From JAWVFM01 sp963841455 (GTDB lineage: Bacteria; Actinomycetota; Thermoleophilia; Solirubrobacterales; 70-9): a DNA stretch of 64,000 nucleotides. Positions 1-9,521 of the stretch are shown here, piece after piece (within the stretch, counting starts at the first letter, position 1; each line of letters opens with the position of its first letter). The stretch is from positions 124,001-188,000 of the forward strand of contig CAWJCU010000017.1 in assembly GCA_963841455.1 (NCBI GenBank). The letters run 5' to 3'. A program made the position numbers and the translations under genes. The notes under the pieces were generated by a model, which saw only the letters and a list, made by a program, of their open reading frames with translations, had not been told where the DNA came from and did not search any database.

Positions 1-23
1 GCCGGGGCGGGGATCTGAAACCA

Positions 24-488
24 GTGGAGAAGGCAACTCGAAGAGGCAATTACGAGTCGGGCTCCGACTACGTCCTCGAATACGGGGAGCTCCGCTTTTC
101 CTTCAACGAGAACGACTTCGCCCAGCGCGTGGAGCAGGCGGCCGTAAAGCTCGACTTCGTCGACCCCGGTCTCGGCGCCGACGAGGTACACGATCTCCTC
201 GACCTGGCCGTGAACGGCGAGATCATCGAGCCGAGCTCAGCGCTCGGCGAGCACATCAACGAGCACTGGACCGAGCTCGTCGGGCCGGCCAACCGCAGCC
301 TCGTCCACTGGATTCGCCGCCTTGTCTTCCGCGGCGCCTGGCTCGACCAGCGAGTCAAGGAGGGTGAGCTCGACGTCTCGTTCGACCCCGACTCGAACAC
401 GTTCGGGTACATCCAGCCCGACCGCGAAGCTGAGCCGATCGAGCTCTCCCGCGAGCCCTCGTGGTCGCGGCTCGCGTACCGGCCCTAG
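24..488 (+). CDS. Hypothetical acidic protein
   Basis: I do not recognise this 154-residue protein. It is acidic, with no visible signal peptide or membrane segment, and has a central stretch of helices rich in Leu, Glu and Trp. The start used is a GTG at 24, but the frame stays open to the left edge, so the true start may lie outside the window. Its stop shares the tetranucleotide CTAG (485-488) with the stop of the convergent tRNA nucleotidyltransferase gene. Codon use fits a real high-GC gene rather than an antisense shadow. Confidence 0.6.
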   Translation: MEKATRRGNYESGSDYVLEYGELRFSFNENDFAQRVEQAAVKLDFVDPGLGADEVHDLLDLAVNGEIIEPSSALGEHINEHWTELVGPANRSLVHWIRRLVFRGAWLDQRVKEGELDVSFDPDSNTFGYIQPDREAEPIELSREPSWSRLAYRP

Positions 489-1927
489 AGGGCCGCGCGC
501 GCCAGCTCGATCGCGTCCTCTCGACCGGTCACCTCGCCCGCGAACACCGCCGCCTCGATCTCTCCAAGGAGGCGGCCGAGGGCCGGGCCGGGCTCGATTC
601 CCAGCTCGCGCGCCAGCTCGTCGCCGCGGATCGGTGAGCGTGGAGGGCCGGCGCCGTGCCACGCGAGCGCCTCGCCGACCATCTCCGAGGCCAACTCGAG
701 GTGGGCCGTGATCATGTCCTCCGACGCCACCTCGCCGGCTCCCCGCGCCGAGAGGCGGTCGGCAACGGTCAGCAGCGTGACGTCGACGGGGTCGGGGTCG
801 GTCGCCCGCAGGTACTCGTAGACGGTGCGCCGGGCCAGGGGGCGCTGGTGCACGAGGAAGCCGAGGCGCAGGTGGTTGCGGGTGATGTTGGCCAGGTAGG
901 CGGCGAACCGACGGCTCGTGCGCAGTCGCTCGCAGAGTGTCTTGACGATGTCGGCGCCCACCTGGTCGTGGCCGATGAAGGTGATGTAGCCACGGCTGGA
1001 ATCGCGCGTTGCCGGCTTGCCGAGGTCGTGGAAGAGGGCGGCGAACCTCATCGCCCCCGCCCGATCGAGGTCGTCGGCGAGCGGCTCGGCGAGCAGCATC
1101 GCCACCTGGCCCGCGGCATCGCCGACGTAGCTGGTCAGGTCGTCCTCCACCTCGAGCCACCGAACCAAGACCTGGAGCGTGTGGCCGTGGACGTCGAGGT
1201 GGTGGTTCGGGTTCTGCTCGATCCCCCGCAGGCCGGCCAACTCGGGGAGGACGGCCTCCGTCACCCGCAGCTCGTCGAGCAGATCGAGCCCGCGCAGGGG
1301 GTCCGCGCCGACAACGAGGAGGCGCAGCTCCGCGAACTGCCGCTCGCCCGCCGGCTCGGCGGCGCGCGGCGCGGCGTCTCGCGCGAGGTCGGCGGTCGCC
1401 TCGTCGATCGCAAGGCCGAGGTTGGCCGCGAGCCGTGGCGCCCGCAGAAGGCGAAGCGGGTCGTCCTCAAACGCCCCGTCGCCCGTCGCGCGCAGGCGTT
1501 TCCGCGCGACGTCGGCCCGGCCCGACAGCGGGTCGACGAGCGCGCCGTCGTCCCGCTCGGCCACCGCCGCGAGCGGGAGCGCCATCGCGTTGATGGTGAA
1601 GTCGCGTAGCCCCAGGTCCTCCTCGATCGACCCCGACCGCAACCGGCTGACGTCGACGTGCCAGCCCTCGGACGACACCACGCGCCAGGCGCCGAACTCC
1701 TCCGAGAGCGGGAAGGCCACAGCGCCCGCGCTTCTGGCGACCGCTCGCGCGGCGTCGGCCTCCCCGGCCGCCACCGCGATGTCGACGTCCACCACGTCTC
1801 GACCGAGGGCGGCGTCGCGAACGGCCCCGCCCACGACCCAGGTTCCATCGGCGCTCCCCAGCCCACCGAGCGCGGCCACGGCGGCCCCGGTGCTGCCTAC
1901 GCGCGTCGCTAGCTCCCCGTCGCTCAT
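485..1927 (-). CDS. cca: CCA-adding tRNA nucleotidyltransferase / poly(A) polymerase family
   Basis: This 480-residue protein adds or repairs the 3' CCA of tRNAs in the cytoplasm. The nucleotidyltransferase head has GGAVRD at residues 33-38 and the metal-binding DVDIAV at 47-52. The RNA-binding segment DPLRLLRA follows near 156-163. A C-terminal HD phosphohydrolase domain shows FHDLGK around residues 299-304 and an earlier HxH near 248. Fusion to an HD domain is usual for bacterial class II enzymes. The ATG start at 1927 overlaps the alr stop as ATGA, so it is the last gene of the glmM-glmS-nnr-alr operon and is probably translationally coupled. Whether it adds only A, only CC, or CCA cannot be read from the sequence. 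Confidence 0.9.
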   Translation of the reverse strand: MSDGELATRVGSTGAAVAALGGLGSADGTWVVGGAVRDAALGRDVVDVDIAVAAGEADAARAVARSAGAVAFPLSEEFGAWRVVSSEGWHVDVSRLRSGSIEEDLGLRDFTINAMALPLAAVAERDDGALVDPLSGRADVARKRLRATGDGAFEDDPLRLLRAPRLAANLGLAIDEATADLARDAAPRAAEPAGERQFAELRLLVVGADPLRGLDLLDELRVTEAVLPELAGLRGIEQNPNHHLDVHGHTLQVLVRWLEVEDDLTSYVGDAAGQVAMLLAEPLADDLDRAGAMRFAALFHDLGKPATRDSSRGYITFIGHDQVGADIVKTLCERLRTSRRFAAYLANITRNHLRLGFLVHQRPLARRTVYEYLRATDPDPVDVTLLTVADRLSARGAGEVASEDMITAHLELASEMVGEALAWHGAGPPRSPIRGDELARELGIEPGPALGRLLGEIEAAVFAGEVTGREDAIELARAAL

Positions 1928-3057
1928 CGCTCCGAGCGGACGTAGACGCGAGGCACGCGGGCCGAGATCCCGCACGTGATCTCGTAGTTGATCGTCTCGA
2001 TCCGGGCGGCGAGCTCCTCGGCGAGGATCCGGTCCTCCCCGTCCGGGCCGATGAGGGTGGCCTCCGCGCCGGGCACGACACCGGACCGCGGGCCGAGGTC
2101 GATCGTCACGTTGTCCATCGAGACCGTCCCAACGAGCGGATGGCGCCGGCCGGCGACGAGGACCTCCGCGTTGTTGGAGAGCGCGCGGCGCACCCCGTCG
2201 CCGTAGCCGATCGGCATCACTCCGACGAGCGTCTGCTCCGCGGCGCGCCACGTCCGCCCGTACCCGGCGCTCGCACCGGCCTCGAATCGCTTCACGTCGG
2301 CGACGTATGAGTGCAGCGCTAGCGCCGGCTCCAGCTCCTGCGCGAAGGGATCGGAGCCGAACGGGTCGAGCCCGTAGACCGCGATGCCGCAGCGGACCAT
2401 GTCGTGATGGGAGGAGGAGTCCCGGAGGGTGGCCGCGCTGTTCGCCGCGTGGACGAGGAGCTCGGGATGGCCGGCGCGCGCGCGATCGACCATTGCCCCG
2501 AAGGCGTCCAGCTGCTCGTCGAAGAAGTCCGTGTCGCGCTCGTCGGCGGTGGCGAAGTGGGTCCACAGGCCGGCGAGCTCGAGACGCGCGTCGGCGGCGA
2601 CGCGCTCGAGAAGGCTGAGGACCGATTCCGGGTCGCGCTCGCCGAGCCGCCCCATGCCGGTGTCGTGCTTCACATGCAGCCGCGGTAGGACACCGAGCGC
2701 CTCGCCGCGCGCCGCGGCGAGCTCCGCGAACTGCGGACGCCAGGCGGCCAGGTCCGAGTCGGCCTCGAGCGCGGCCTCGAGCTCGCCCGCTGTAAGCGCC
2801 CCCATCGTGAGGATTCGCGCGTCCGGGATCGCCGCCCGAAGCTCGGCCGCCTCGGAGGCGGCCGCCACCGCCAGGCGGCTCGCCCCGCCAGCAAGCGCGG
2901 CGCGGGCGCACTCGATCGCGCCGTGACCGTAGCCATCGGCCTTGACCACCGCGCAGAGCTCGGCGTCGCCGGCGAGCTCTCGGGCAAGGCGGGCGCAGTT
3001 GCGCTCGACCGCGCCGAGGTCGACGACGGCGCGGGCGCGGGCGGCCTCGGCGCTCAC
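1924..3057 (-). CDS. alr: Alanine racemase
   Basis: A 377-residue PLP-dependent alanine racemase that makes D-alanine for peptidoglycan in the cytoplasm. The PLP-binding lysine sits in AVVKADGYGHG (Lys39). The family's C-terminal barrel and beta domain are present, including a GYGRTW segment near residue 269 that carries the expected catalytic tyrosine, and a conserved SMDNVTIDLG stretch. Length matches the family. It overlaps nnr upstream and cca downstream by ATGA junctions. Its position beside glmM, glmS and nnr groups cell-wall precursor genes, as in many actinobacteria. Confidence 0.95.
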   Translation of the reverse strand: MSAEAARARAVVDLGAVERNCARLARELAGDAELCAVVKADGYGHGAIECARAALAGGASRLAVAAASEAAELRAAIPDARILTMGALTAGELEAALEADSDLAAWRPQFAELAAARGEALGVLPRLHVKHDTGMGRLGERDPESVLSLLERVAADARLELAGLWTHFATADERDTDFFDEQLDAFGAMVDRARAGHPELLVHAANSAATLRDSSSHHDMVRCGIAVYGLDPFGSDPFAQELEPALALHSYVADVKRFEAGASAGYGRTWRAAEQTLVGVMPIGYGDGVRRALSNNAEVLVAGRRHPLVGTVSMDNVTIDLGPRSGVVPGAEATLIGPDGEDRILAEELAARIETINYEITCGISARVPRVYVRSER

Positions 3058-4571
3058 GCTCGGTCGAGCGCCACTGGGAGCGCCTCGACGACGTCGCTCG
3101 CGATCACGGACTCCGTCAAGCCGATGCCAGCCGCGGCGACGCGCCCGGCGCGCTGGTGGGCGTGGACCGCCGCGCAGGCGGCGGCGAAGGGCCCGAGCCC
3201 GCGCGCGAGGAGCGCCGCGGTTAGGCCGGAGAGGACGTCCCCCGTCCCGGCAGTCGCAAGCGCGGGCGCCCCGCCGCGGGCGATCGCCACGCGCTCCTCG
3301 TGGGCCACGATCGTGTCATCTCCCTTCAGGACCACGACCGCCCCCGAGAGCCGGGCGGCCTCGCGCGCCGACGCCAGGCGACGCGCATCGATCTCGCGCG
3401 AGTCGCGCTCGAGCAGGCGGCCGAGCTCGCCGGCGTGAGGAGTCAGGATCGTCGGCGCCGGCCGAGCTGCGAGTGACTCGAGCCTGCCGGCGTGGGCGTT
3501 GAGCCCATCGGCGTCGATGACCATCGGCGCTTCGACCGCGACCGCCACGCGGCGAGCCAGCTCCAGCGAGTCGTCGTCGCGACCAAGCCCAGGACCGAGG
3601 ACGACTGCCGCGGCGCGTTCGGTCGCCCCGACGATGGCATCCGCGTCAGCGGCGGCGAGCCGGCCCGCCGCGCCGTCGAACCCGCGCGACATGACCTCGG
3701 TGAGCTTTGCCTCGAAGATCGGCTCCAGGTCGGCCGGCACGGCGACGGTCGCGTAGCCGGCGCCGGCCCTGATCGCAGCCGACGCCGCCAGGCAGATAGA
3801 CCCGGTGAGGCCCCGCGAGCCGCCGGCGAGCAACACCTGCCCGGACGTGAACTTCGTCGAGCCCGCGGCTCGCCGGGGCGCGAGCTCGAGTACAGCGTCG
3901 TCGATCACGCCTGCCGCGGGCGCGGTCGGGGCACCGTCGGGGATGCCGATCTCGGCGACGCGAAGCTCACCCGTGAGCCCCTTCCCGGGCTCGATCCAAT
4001 GGCCGAGCTTCGCAGCGTGGAAGGTAACGGTCACGTCAGCCGAGACCACCGCGCCGTCCACCTCGCCGCTGGCGGCGTCGACACCCGAGGCGATGTCGGC
4101 CGCCACCACCGGGGCCTCGCACGCGTTCACGGCCTCGATCGCGGCGTCGGCCGGCGCGCGGGGGGCGCCGGAGAAGCCGGTGCCGAAGATCGCGTCAACG
4201 ACCACGCCCGAGCCGGCGAGCGCGCTCGCGACATCGTCGGCGGCGACCTCTCGGAAGGCGCCATCGAGCCGCTCGAGGTTCGCGGTTGCGTCCGGCGAGA
4301 GCTCGGCCGCGGGCCAGAGCAGCAGCGTCTCGACCTCGAACCCAGTGGCAGCGAGTCGGCGCGAGGCGACCAGGCCGTCGCCGCCGTTGTTCCCCTTGCC
4401 GCAGACGACGCGCGCCGGGCCACCGGTCGCGACCTCGGCGGCTGCCTCAGCCACCGCCGCCCCGGCGGTCTCCATCAGGTCCAGGGACGGGACGCCCACC
4501 TCGTCGATCGCCCACCGATCGGCAGAGCGCATGCCGTCGGCGTCGAAGATCGGCTCTAGCCAGTCCTCCAT
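3054..4571 (-). CDS. nnr: Bifunctional NAD(P)H-hydrate epimerase / ADP-dependent dehydratase
   Basis: This 505-residue protein repairs damaged NAD(P)H hydrates. The N-terminal epimerase (YjeF-N type, about residues 1-210) has the glycine-rich GKGNNGGDG at 58-66. The C-terminal ribokinase-like dehydratase (about 225-500) has LLAGGSRGLTGS and the GTGD signature in ATAGTGDVLSGL near the end. Both halves are complete, so this is the usual fused form. Its stop overlaps the alr start. A 50-bp inverted repeat lies 27 bp upstream of its ATG (see repeat at 4598-4648), between it and the frameshifted lipoprotein gene. Confidence 0.93.
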   Translation of the reverse strand: MEDWLEPIFDADGMRSADRWAIDEVGVPSLDLMETAGAAVAEAAAEVATGGPARVVCGKGNNGGDGLVASRRLAATGFEVETLLLWPAAELSPDATANLERLDGAFREVAADDVASALAGSGVVVDAIFGTGFSGAPRAPADAAIEAVNACEAPVVAADIASGVDAASGEVDGAVVSADVTVTFHAAKLGHWIEPGKGLTGELRVAEIGIPDGAPTAPAAGVIDDAVLELAPRRAAGSTKFTSGQVLLAGGSRGLTGSICLAASAAIRAGAGYATVAVPADLEPIFEAKLTEVMSRGFDGAAGRLAAADADAIVGATERAAAVVLGPGLGRDDDSLELARRVAVAVEAPMVIDADGLNAHAGRLESLAARPAPTILTPHAGELGRLLERDSREIDARRLASAREAARLSGAVVVLKGDDTIVAHEERVAIARGGAPALATAGTGDVLSGLTAALLARGLGPFAAACAAVHAHQRAGRVAAAGIGLTESVIASDVVEALPVALDRA

Positions 4572-4597
4572 GGGCGCCAGCGTAGCCGCGCCACCAC

Positions 4598-4648
4598 GGC
4601 GAGCGTCCCTCGCTGGGGGCTATGGGCCGTAGCAAGGGACGTTCGCGG
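4598..4648. repeat. Inverted-repeat element, copy 1 (upstream of nnr)
   Basis: The left arm GGCGAGCGTCCCTCGCT (4598-4614) pairs with the reverse complement of AGCAAGGGACGTTCGCGG (4631-4648) around a 16-base loop containing CTATGGG. The same arms and loop pattern recur at 60683-60736. The element sits between the DUF3352 lipoprotein stop and the nnr start codon, so it lies in the probable promoter or leader region of nnr. It could be an operator, an RNA hairpin or a REP-like dispersed repeat. Confidence 0.7.
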
Positions 4649-4649
4649 G

Positions 4650-6252
4650 TTAGGGGGCGCCTGCCGCGTACGGCGGCGCGGCCACCGACGCTACCGAGCC
4701 CGAGTCCGAGCTTCCCGACCTCACCCCGAGGACGATCCTCGCCAAGACGCGGGCATCCTTCACGCCGCCGCCGGCGATCAGGTAGTCGACCCGATCGAGG
4801 TAGGGCTTCGCCAGCTGCAGGTTCGGGTTGGTGCTGACGCCCGGAATGTTGAGGAGGCTCGCGATCGGCTTGAAGTCCAGGTAGAGGCTCGGCTCGAGCC
4901 CGGCGAGAGATTCGCTCGCGGTCTTGAAGGTCGGTGAGTCGGCGAGGGTCTTGGACGGGCTGAGCGCCGCGTCGACCGAGTCCTGGCCCAAGGCCGCCAC
5001 GACCTTGCCGTCCCGCTGCTCGAAGACGAACTGCACGGGCGAGCCCTGCGGCGTCACGCTGAATCCCGTCTGGCCGTCCCCGAGCGGCCTTGTGACCACG
5101 TCGACGTCCTTCCCGAACAGCGCCTCGAGCTGGGCGAGGCTCCTCGCCGATGCTGCCGGGTCGCGCGTCGTGGCAACGAGCGCGCCGCCGACGCTGATGA
5201 TCGACGTCCCGCCCAGGTAGCCGGAGACGTCCCCGAGCCACTTGCCCACGTTGCCGACGTCCACGCCGAGCGCTTCGCGAATACGGTCGAGCGGCAGACC
5301 GGTGCCGGCGCCGAGCTCCGAGCTCGGCGCCGAGCTCGATCTGCTTGAGCCCCTGCTCGAAGCCCTGGCCGAACTGGTGGAGACCGAACGCGAACCAGGC
5401 GTCAGAGGGGAATCCCGAGATGAGGGACGGGCCGGGCGCGGCGGCCTTCGAGGCCGACAGCGAGAGCTCCACGCCGAGGTAGTCCTTGGTGACGTCGCCC
5501 CATGCGGCGGCCGGGCCTCGCAGGTACTTCCCGACCTGCGCGCGCAGCTGCGACGACTGGGCCGGGCTGATCTTGCCGCCCTCGACGAACGAGGAGATGA
5601 TCCGCGCCGGGTCTGCCCACGCGGTGAACACGCGATCGGAGGGTGCGCCGGCAAGGCCCGCCCTGTAGTCCTCGGAGTCGGCGAGCGAGTTGCCCGTCGA
5701 AGCGGCGATCGCCGACTTCACCCCATCGAGCGGCCCGCCGACGAGGAGTCCGCCGATCGCGGCGTAGCTGTCGTGGCCGCCAGCCTCGAGCGTGACGCCC
5801 TTGTAGGTCGTCTCCCTCGTCTTGGCGTGGTCGGCGGCGGCGACCTTCGCGAAGGTGTCGAGCGCGGCCCCGGGGTCCGTCGTCTGCAGGATCACGGCTG
5901 CCTTCGGGTTGTCGCCGAACGACTGGTAGAAGACGGCGCCGCGCTCGCCGAGCCACGGCGCAATGTCCCCCGAATAGCTCAGGTCGTCCTTCGCGAGTGA
6001 CGCGTCGATCCTCGAAGTCACGTAGTGGCCGAGGTTCTTCGTCCCCAGGAGCTTCGAAAACGCGCTCTCCAGCGAGGCCTTCGTGCCCCCCTCCGGGCGG
6101 ACCGTCGCATCCGCGTAGAGCGCGGCGTCGGCCGGAGCCACCGTCGCCGGGTCGGCGGGTGCCGGTGGGCCCGAGTCGCCGCACCCGGCGACGCCGACCG
6201 CGAGCACGGACAGCGCCACGACACCCGCGAGGCGGCGCGGCGCCGCGATCAC
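4650..6252 (-). CDS. DUF3352-family lipoprotein, interrupted by one frameshift
   Basis: The N-terminus is a lipoprotein signal (LSVLAVGVAGC, lipobox VAGC), followed by about 500 residues resembling DUF3352 proteins of actinobacteria, whose function is unknown. The GTG start at 6252 overlaps the glmS stop as GTGA. Reading moves to another frame near 5310-5340, at a 20-bp perfect palindrome (5319-5338) flanked by duplicated GAGCTC blocks. One extra base there explains the break, so it may be a sequencing or slippage error rather than a dead gene. The second frame runs cleanly to the stop at 4650 with matching composition. It would be anchored outside the membrane in a cell-wall operon. Confidence 0.7.
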
Positions 6253-8111
6253 TCCACCGTCACGGTCTTCGCGAGGTTGCGGGGCTGGTCCACGTTCAGG
6301 CCGCGCAGCCTCGCGACATCGTAGGCGAGGAGCTGGAGCGGGACTATCGCCACGATCGGCTGCAGCACCCAGTCGGTGCGGGGCACGAAGATCGTCTGGT
6401 CGGCCACCTCGGCGACCTCCTCGTTCCCCTCGGTCGCCACCGCAATCACGTCGGCGCCACGCGCACGGACCTCGGCGACGTTGGACAGGACCTTGTCGAG
6501 GATCGGCGAGTCGGTCGCGACGCAGACGACGGGGGTCGACTCGTCGAGCAGCGCGATCGGCCCGTGCTTCATCTCGCCGGCGGCGTAGGCGTCGGAGGGG
6601 ATGTAGGTGATCTCCTTCATCTTGAGCGCGCCCTCGAGGCACACCGGGAGGCCGTTGTTGCGCCCGAGGTAGAGGAAGAACCTGCCGTCCTTCTCCGCCT
6701 CGGCGATCTCCCGGACCTTGGCATCGACGGCGGGGATCGTCTCCTGGAGGCGGTGCGGCAGGCCCTTCAGCTCGGCGATCAGCTCCCGGATGCGCTCATC
6801 GGTCAGCGTCCCACGGTCCTGGGCGAGCCAGAGCCCGAGCAGGTACATGCACGCGACCTGGCTCACGAAGGTCTTCGTGGCGGCGACTCCCATCTCGAGG
6901 CCGGCGCGTGTGAAGAGCACGGCGTCGGCGTCCCGCGTGGCCTGGCTCCCCATCACGTTCGTCAGCGCGAGCACCGTCGCGCCGCCCTCCCGGGCGAGGC
7001 GCATCGCGGCCAGCGTGTCCGCCGTCTCTCCCGACTGCGTGATCCCGATCACGAGATCGTCGGGTCCGACGACGGGCTGGCGGTACCGGTACTCCGAGGC
7101 GATGTCCATCTCCACGGGCACGCGGGCCCAGGCCTCGATTGCGTAGCGCCCGACCAGGCCCGCGTGGTAGCTGGTGCCGCAGGCGACGATGACGATGCGC
7201 CGCACCGTCGAGGGGAGATCGGCCGGCAGGTCGATCTCCGAGAGGTCGACCCGCTCGGTGCCCGGCAGGCGGTCGGTGATGGTCTCGGCGACGGCATCGG
7301 CCTGCTCGTGGATCTCCTTCAGCATGAAGGTCTCGTACCCGCCCTTCTCGGCGAGGTCCTCCGTCCAGTCGACCTCCTCGGGGGAACGGCTCACGGGCGT
7401 CCCGTCGGCGGTCGTGAAGCTTGCGCCCGACGGGGCGATCGTGATGACCTCGCCGTTGCCGACGAACTGGACCTTCCGCGTCTGCGCGAGGAAGGCGGGG
7501 ATCGCGGATGCCACGAACGCCTCGTCGGAGCCGAGCCCGATCACGAGCGGGCACTCCTGCCGGGCGGCGACGAGCGTGCGGTCGTGGTCGGCGTGCATGG
7601 CGACGAACGCGTAGTGGCCGCGCAGGTCGCTGAACGCGGTCCGGACGGCCTCGGTGAGGTCGCCGTCGTAGTGGCGCTCGATCAGGTGGGCGACGATCTC
7701 GGCGTCGGTCTCGGAGCTGAAGAAGTGGCCGTCGTCGGTGAGCTCGCGGCGAAGCTCGGCGTGGTTCTCGACGATGCCGTTGAGGACGATGTGGATCCGG
7801 TCGGAGCAATCGCCGTGCGGGTGCGCGTTCTCCTCCGTGACCCGGCCATGGGTTGCCCAGCGGGTGTGCGCGAGCCCGATCGTCGCCGGAGGGGCGGCGA
7901 CCGCGACCCCGCCGCCCTCGGCCCCGGCGTCAGCCGCGACGGCGGCGCGAAGGTTCTCCAGGTTGCCGACAGCGCGAACCGAGTCGATGTGGCCGTCGTG
8001 GAGCAGCGAGATGCCCGCGGAGTCGTAGCCGCGGTACTCGAGGCGCTCGAGTCCGGCGACCAGCAGGTCCTTGCAGGGGCGTCCGCCCACGTATCCGACG
8101 ATGCCGCACAT
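6249..8111 (-). CDS. glmS: Glutamine-fructose-6-phosphate aminotransferase
   Basis: A 620-residue GlmS that makes glucosamine-6-phosphate from fructose-6-phosphate and glutamine. This is the first committed step to UDP-GlcNAc. It begins MCGIVGYVG, so Cys2 is the glutaminase nucleophile after Met removal, and the class II amidotransferase head is complete. Two SIS sugar-isomerase domains follow (VACGTSYHAGL near residue 307 and the second half from about 450). The protein ends LAKTVTVE, the usual GlmS tail. It lies 31 bp after glmM. I see no glmS-ribozyme-like element in this short gap. Confidence 0.97.
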   Translation of the reverse strand: MCGIVGYVGGRPCKDLLVAGLERLEYRGYDSAGISLLHDGHIDSVRAVGNLENLRAAVAADAGAEGGGVAVAAPPATIGLAHTRWATHGRVTEENAHPHGDCSDRIHIVLNGIVENHAELRRELTDDGHFFSSETDAEIVAHLIERHYDGDLTEAVRTAFSDLRGHYAFVAMHADHDRTLVAARQECPLVIGLGSDEAFVASAIPAFLAQTRKVQFVGNGEVITIAPSGASFTTADGTPVSRSPEEVDWTEDLAEKGGYETFMLKEIHEQADAVAETITDRLPGTERVDLSEIDLPADLPSTVRRIVIVACGTSYHAGLVGRYAIEAWARVPVEMDIASEYRYRQPVVGPDDLVIGITQSGETADTLAAMRLAREGGATVLALTNVMGSQATRDADAVLFTRAGLEMGVAATKTFVSQVACMYLLGLWLAQDRGTLTDERIRELIAELKGLPHRLQETIPAVDAKVREIAEAEKDGRFFLYLGRNNGLPVCLEGALKMKEITYIPSDAYAAGEMKHGPIALLDESTPVVCVATDSPILDKVLSNVAEVRARGADVIAVATEGNEEVAEVADQTIFVPRTDWVLQPIVAIVPLQLLAYDVARLRGLNVDQPRNLAKTVTVE

Positions 8112-8142
8112 GGAAGGTCAAGAAGGGTAGTGCCGGGTCGGC

Positions 8143-9447
8143 CTACGACAGTTCGCTCCTCACGACCTCTGCCAGGCGCGCGGCAGCCTCATCGCATTCG
8201 TGTTGCGTCGGGGATTCGACCATCACGCGGATCAGTGGTTCCGTGCCCGACGGGCGCAGAAGCACTCGACCCCGGCCCTCCAGTGCCGCCGATTCGCGAG
8301 CGACCGCCTCGCTCACCGCCTCGTTCCCGCCGATCGCGTCGCCGTCGCTCACGCGCACGTTCACGAGCGATTGCGGAAGCTTCTCCATCGGGATCGCGTC
8401 GGCGAGATCGCGCTCGCCGAGCGACGCCATGACGAGCAGCGCAGCGGCGATGCCGTCGCCCGTTCGGCCGGCCTCGGTCCAGATCAGGTGACCCGACTGC
8501 TCGCCGCCGAGCGCCCATCCGCGCTCCTCGAGCTCCGAGGCGACATGGCGGTCGCCGACCGGCGTCGTCGCGACCTCGATGCCCGCCTCCGCCATGGCGA
8601 CGTGGAAACCGTAGTTGGACATGACGGTCACCACCACCCCCCCGCCGAGCGCGCCACGCCGCTCGAGCTCCCAGGCCGCGAGCGACAGGAGCTCGTCGCC
8701 GTCGCGAACGGCGCCCGTGCGGTCGACGGCGACGAGCCGGTCGCCGTCGCCGTCGAACGCGAACCCGAGGTCGGCCCCGTCGGCGACGACGCGCTCGGCG
8801 AGCGCCGCCGGATCGGTCGATCCGCAGCCCTCGTTGATGTTGCGGCCATCCGGCTCCACCGCCAGGGCGGTCACCTCGGCTCCGAGGCGCTCGAAGGCGG
8901 CCGGCGCCACCCGGTAGGTGGCGCCGTTTGCGCAGTCCAGCACGATCCGCCGTCCCGACAGGTCGAGTTCGAAGCGGCTTGCCAGCTCGCGCAGGTAGTC
9001 GTCGCCGGCGTTCTCGAGCTCCCGAACCCGCCCCACCGCCTCGGGCGCTCCGGGACCGGCGGCGACCAGCCGCTCGATCCCCGCCTCGGCCTCGTCGGCG
9101 AGCTTGCGCCCGTCGGGGCCGAAGAACTTGATGCCGTTGTCGCGCCAGGGGTTGTGCGAAGCGGAGACGACGGCCGCGAGGTCGAGCCCGTGGCGCCGAG
9201 TGAGGATCGAGGCCGCCGGCGTCGGCAGCACGCCGCCGAGCCACGCGTCACCGCCCCCCTCGGCGATACCGGCAGCGAGGGCGGACTCGAGCATCGGGCC
9301 CGAGTCGCGGGTGTCACGGACGATCAACACCTTCGGCCGCTCCTGCTCGGCCGCGAGGGCAGCGGCGTGCCCCAGCGCGACCGCGAGCTCCGCCGTGACC
9401 TCGCTGCCCGCGACTCCCCGCACCCCGTCGGTGCCGAAGAGCTTCAT
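8143..9447 (-). CDS. glmM: Phosphoglucosamine mutase
   Basis: A 434-residue phosphohexomutase that converts GlcN-6-P to GlcN-1-P for UDP-GlcNAc synthesis. It starts MKLFGTDGVRG. The phosphoserine loop is SASHNP at 95-100 (active Ser97), the Mg-binding loop DGDGDR lies near residue 238, and the phosphate-binding RPSGTEP is near the C-terminus. Length is normal. It is preceded by the double-hairpin intergenic module at 9466-9515, which separates it from rpsI, and followed directly by glmS. Confidence 0.96.
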   Translation of the reverse strand: MKLFGTDGVRGVAGSEVTAELAVALGHAAALAAEQERPKVLIVRDTRDSGPMLESALAAGIAEGGGDAWLGGVLPTPAASILTRRHGLDLAAVVSASHNPWRDNGIKFFGPDGRKLADEAEAGIERLVAAGPGAPEAVGRVRELENAGDDYLRELASRFELDLSGRRIVLDCANGATYRVAPAAFERLGAEVTALAVEPDGRNINEGCGSTDPAALAERVVADGADLGFAFDGDGDRLVAVDRTGAVRDGDELLSLAAWELERRGALGGGVVVTVMSNYGFHVAMAEAGIEVATTPVGDRHVASELEERGWALGGEQSGHLIWTEAGRTGDGIAAALLVMASLGERDLADAIPMEKLPQSLVNVRVSDGDAIGGNEAVSEAVARESAALEGRGRVLLRPSGTEPLIRVMVESPTQHECDEAAARLAEVVRSELS

Positions 9448-9465
9448 CGCCTTGGGGTCAGATCA

Positions 9466-9515
9466 CTTGCGGGCACCTGCGGTGCCCTTACCTGCTGCTT
9501 TCGGGGCAAAGCCCC
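9466..9515. repeat. Double-hairpin intergenic module, copy A (rpsI-glmM gap)
   Basis: Two perfect hairpins lie side by side. The first has a 7-bp stem GGGCACC/GGTGCCC at 9471-9487 with a 3-base loop. The second has a 5-bp stem GGGGC/GCCCC at 9503-9515 with loop AAA. The block aligns with 10807-10860, on the other side of rplM-rpsI, in the same orientation. There is no T-run on the transcribed (minus) strand, so it is not a canonical terminator. It may stabilise or partially attenuate the mRNA between ribosomal and glmM genes. Confidence 0.6.
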
Positions 9516-9521
9516 TCATGC

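Noticed and set aside
8112..8142. glmS ribozyme
   Set aside because: The gap before glmS is only 31 bp and lacks the ribozyme core.
5997..8432. 811-residue plus-strand open frame
   Set aside because: It is antisense to glmS and the lipoprotein, has biased Arg/Asp/Val composition and no family motif. GC-rich third positions keep such frames open.
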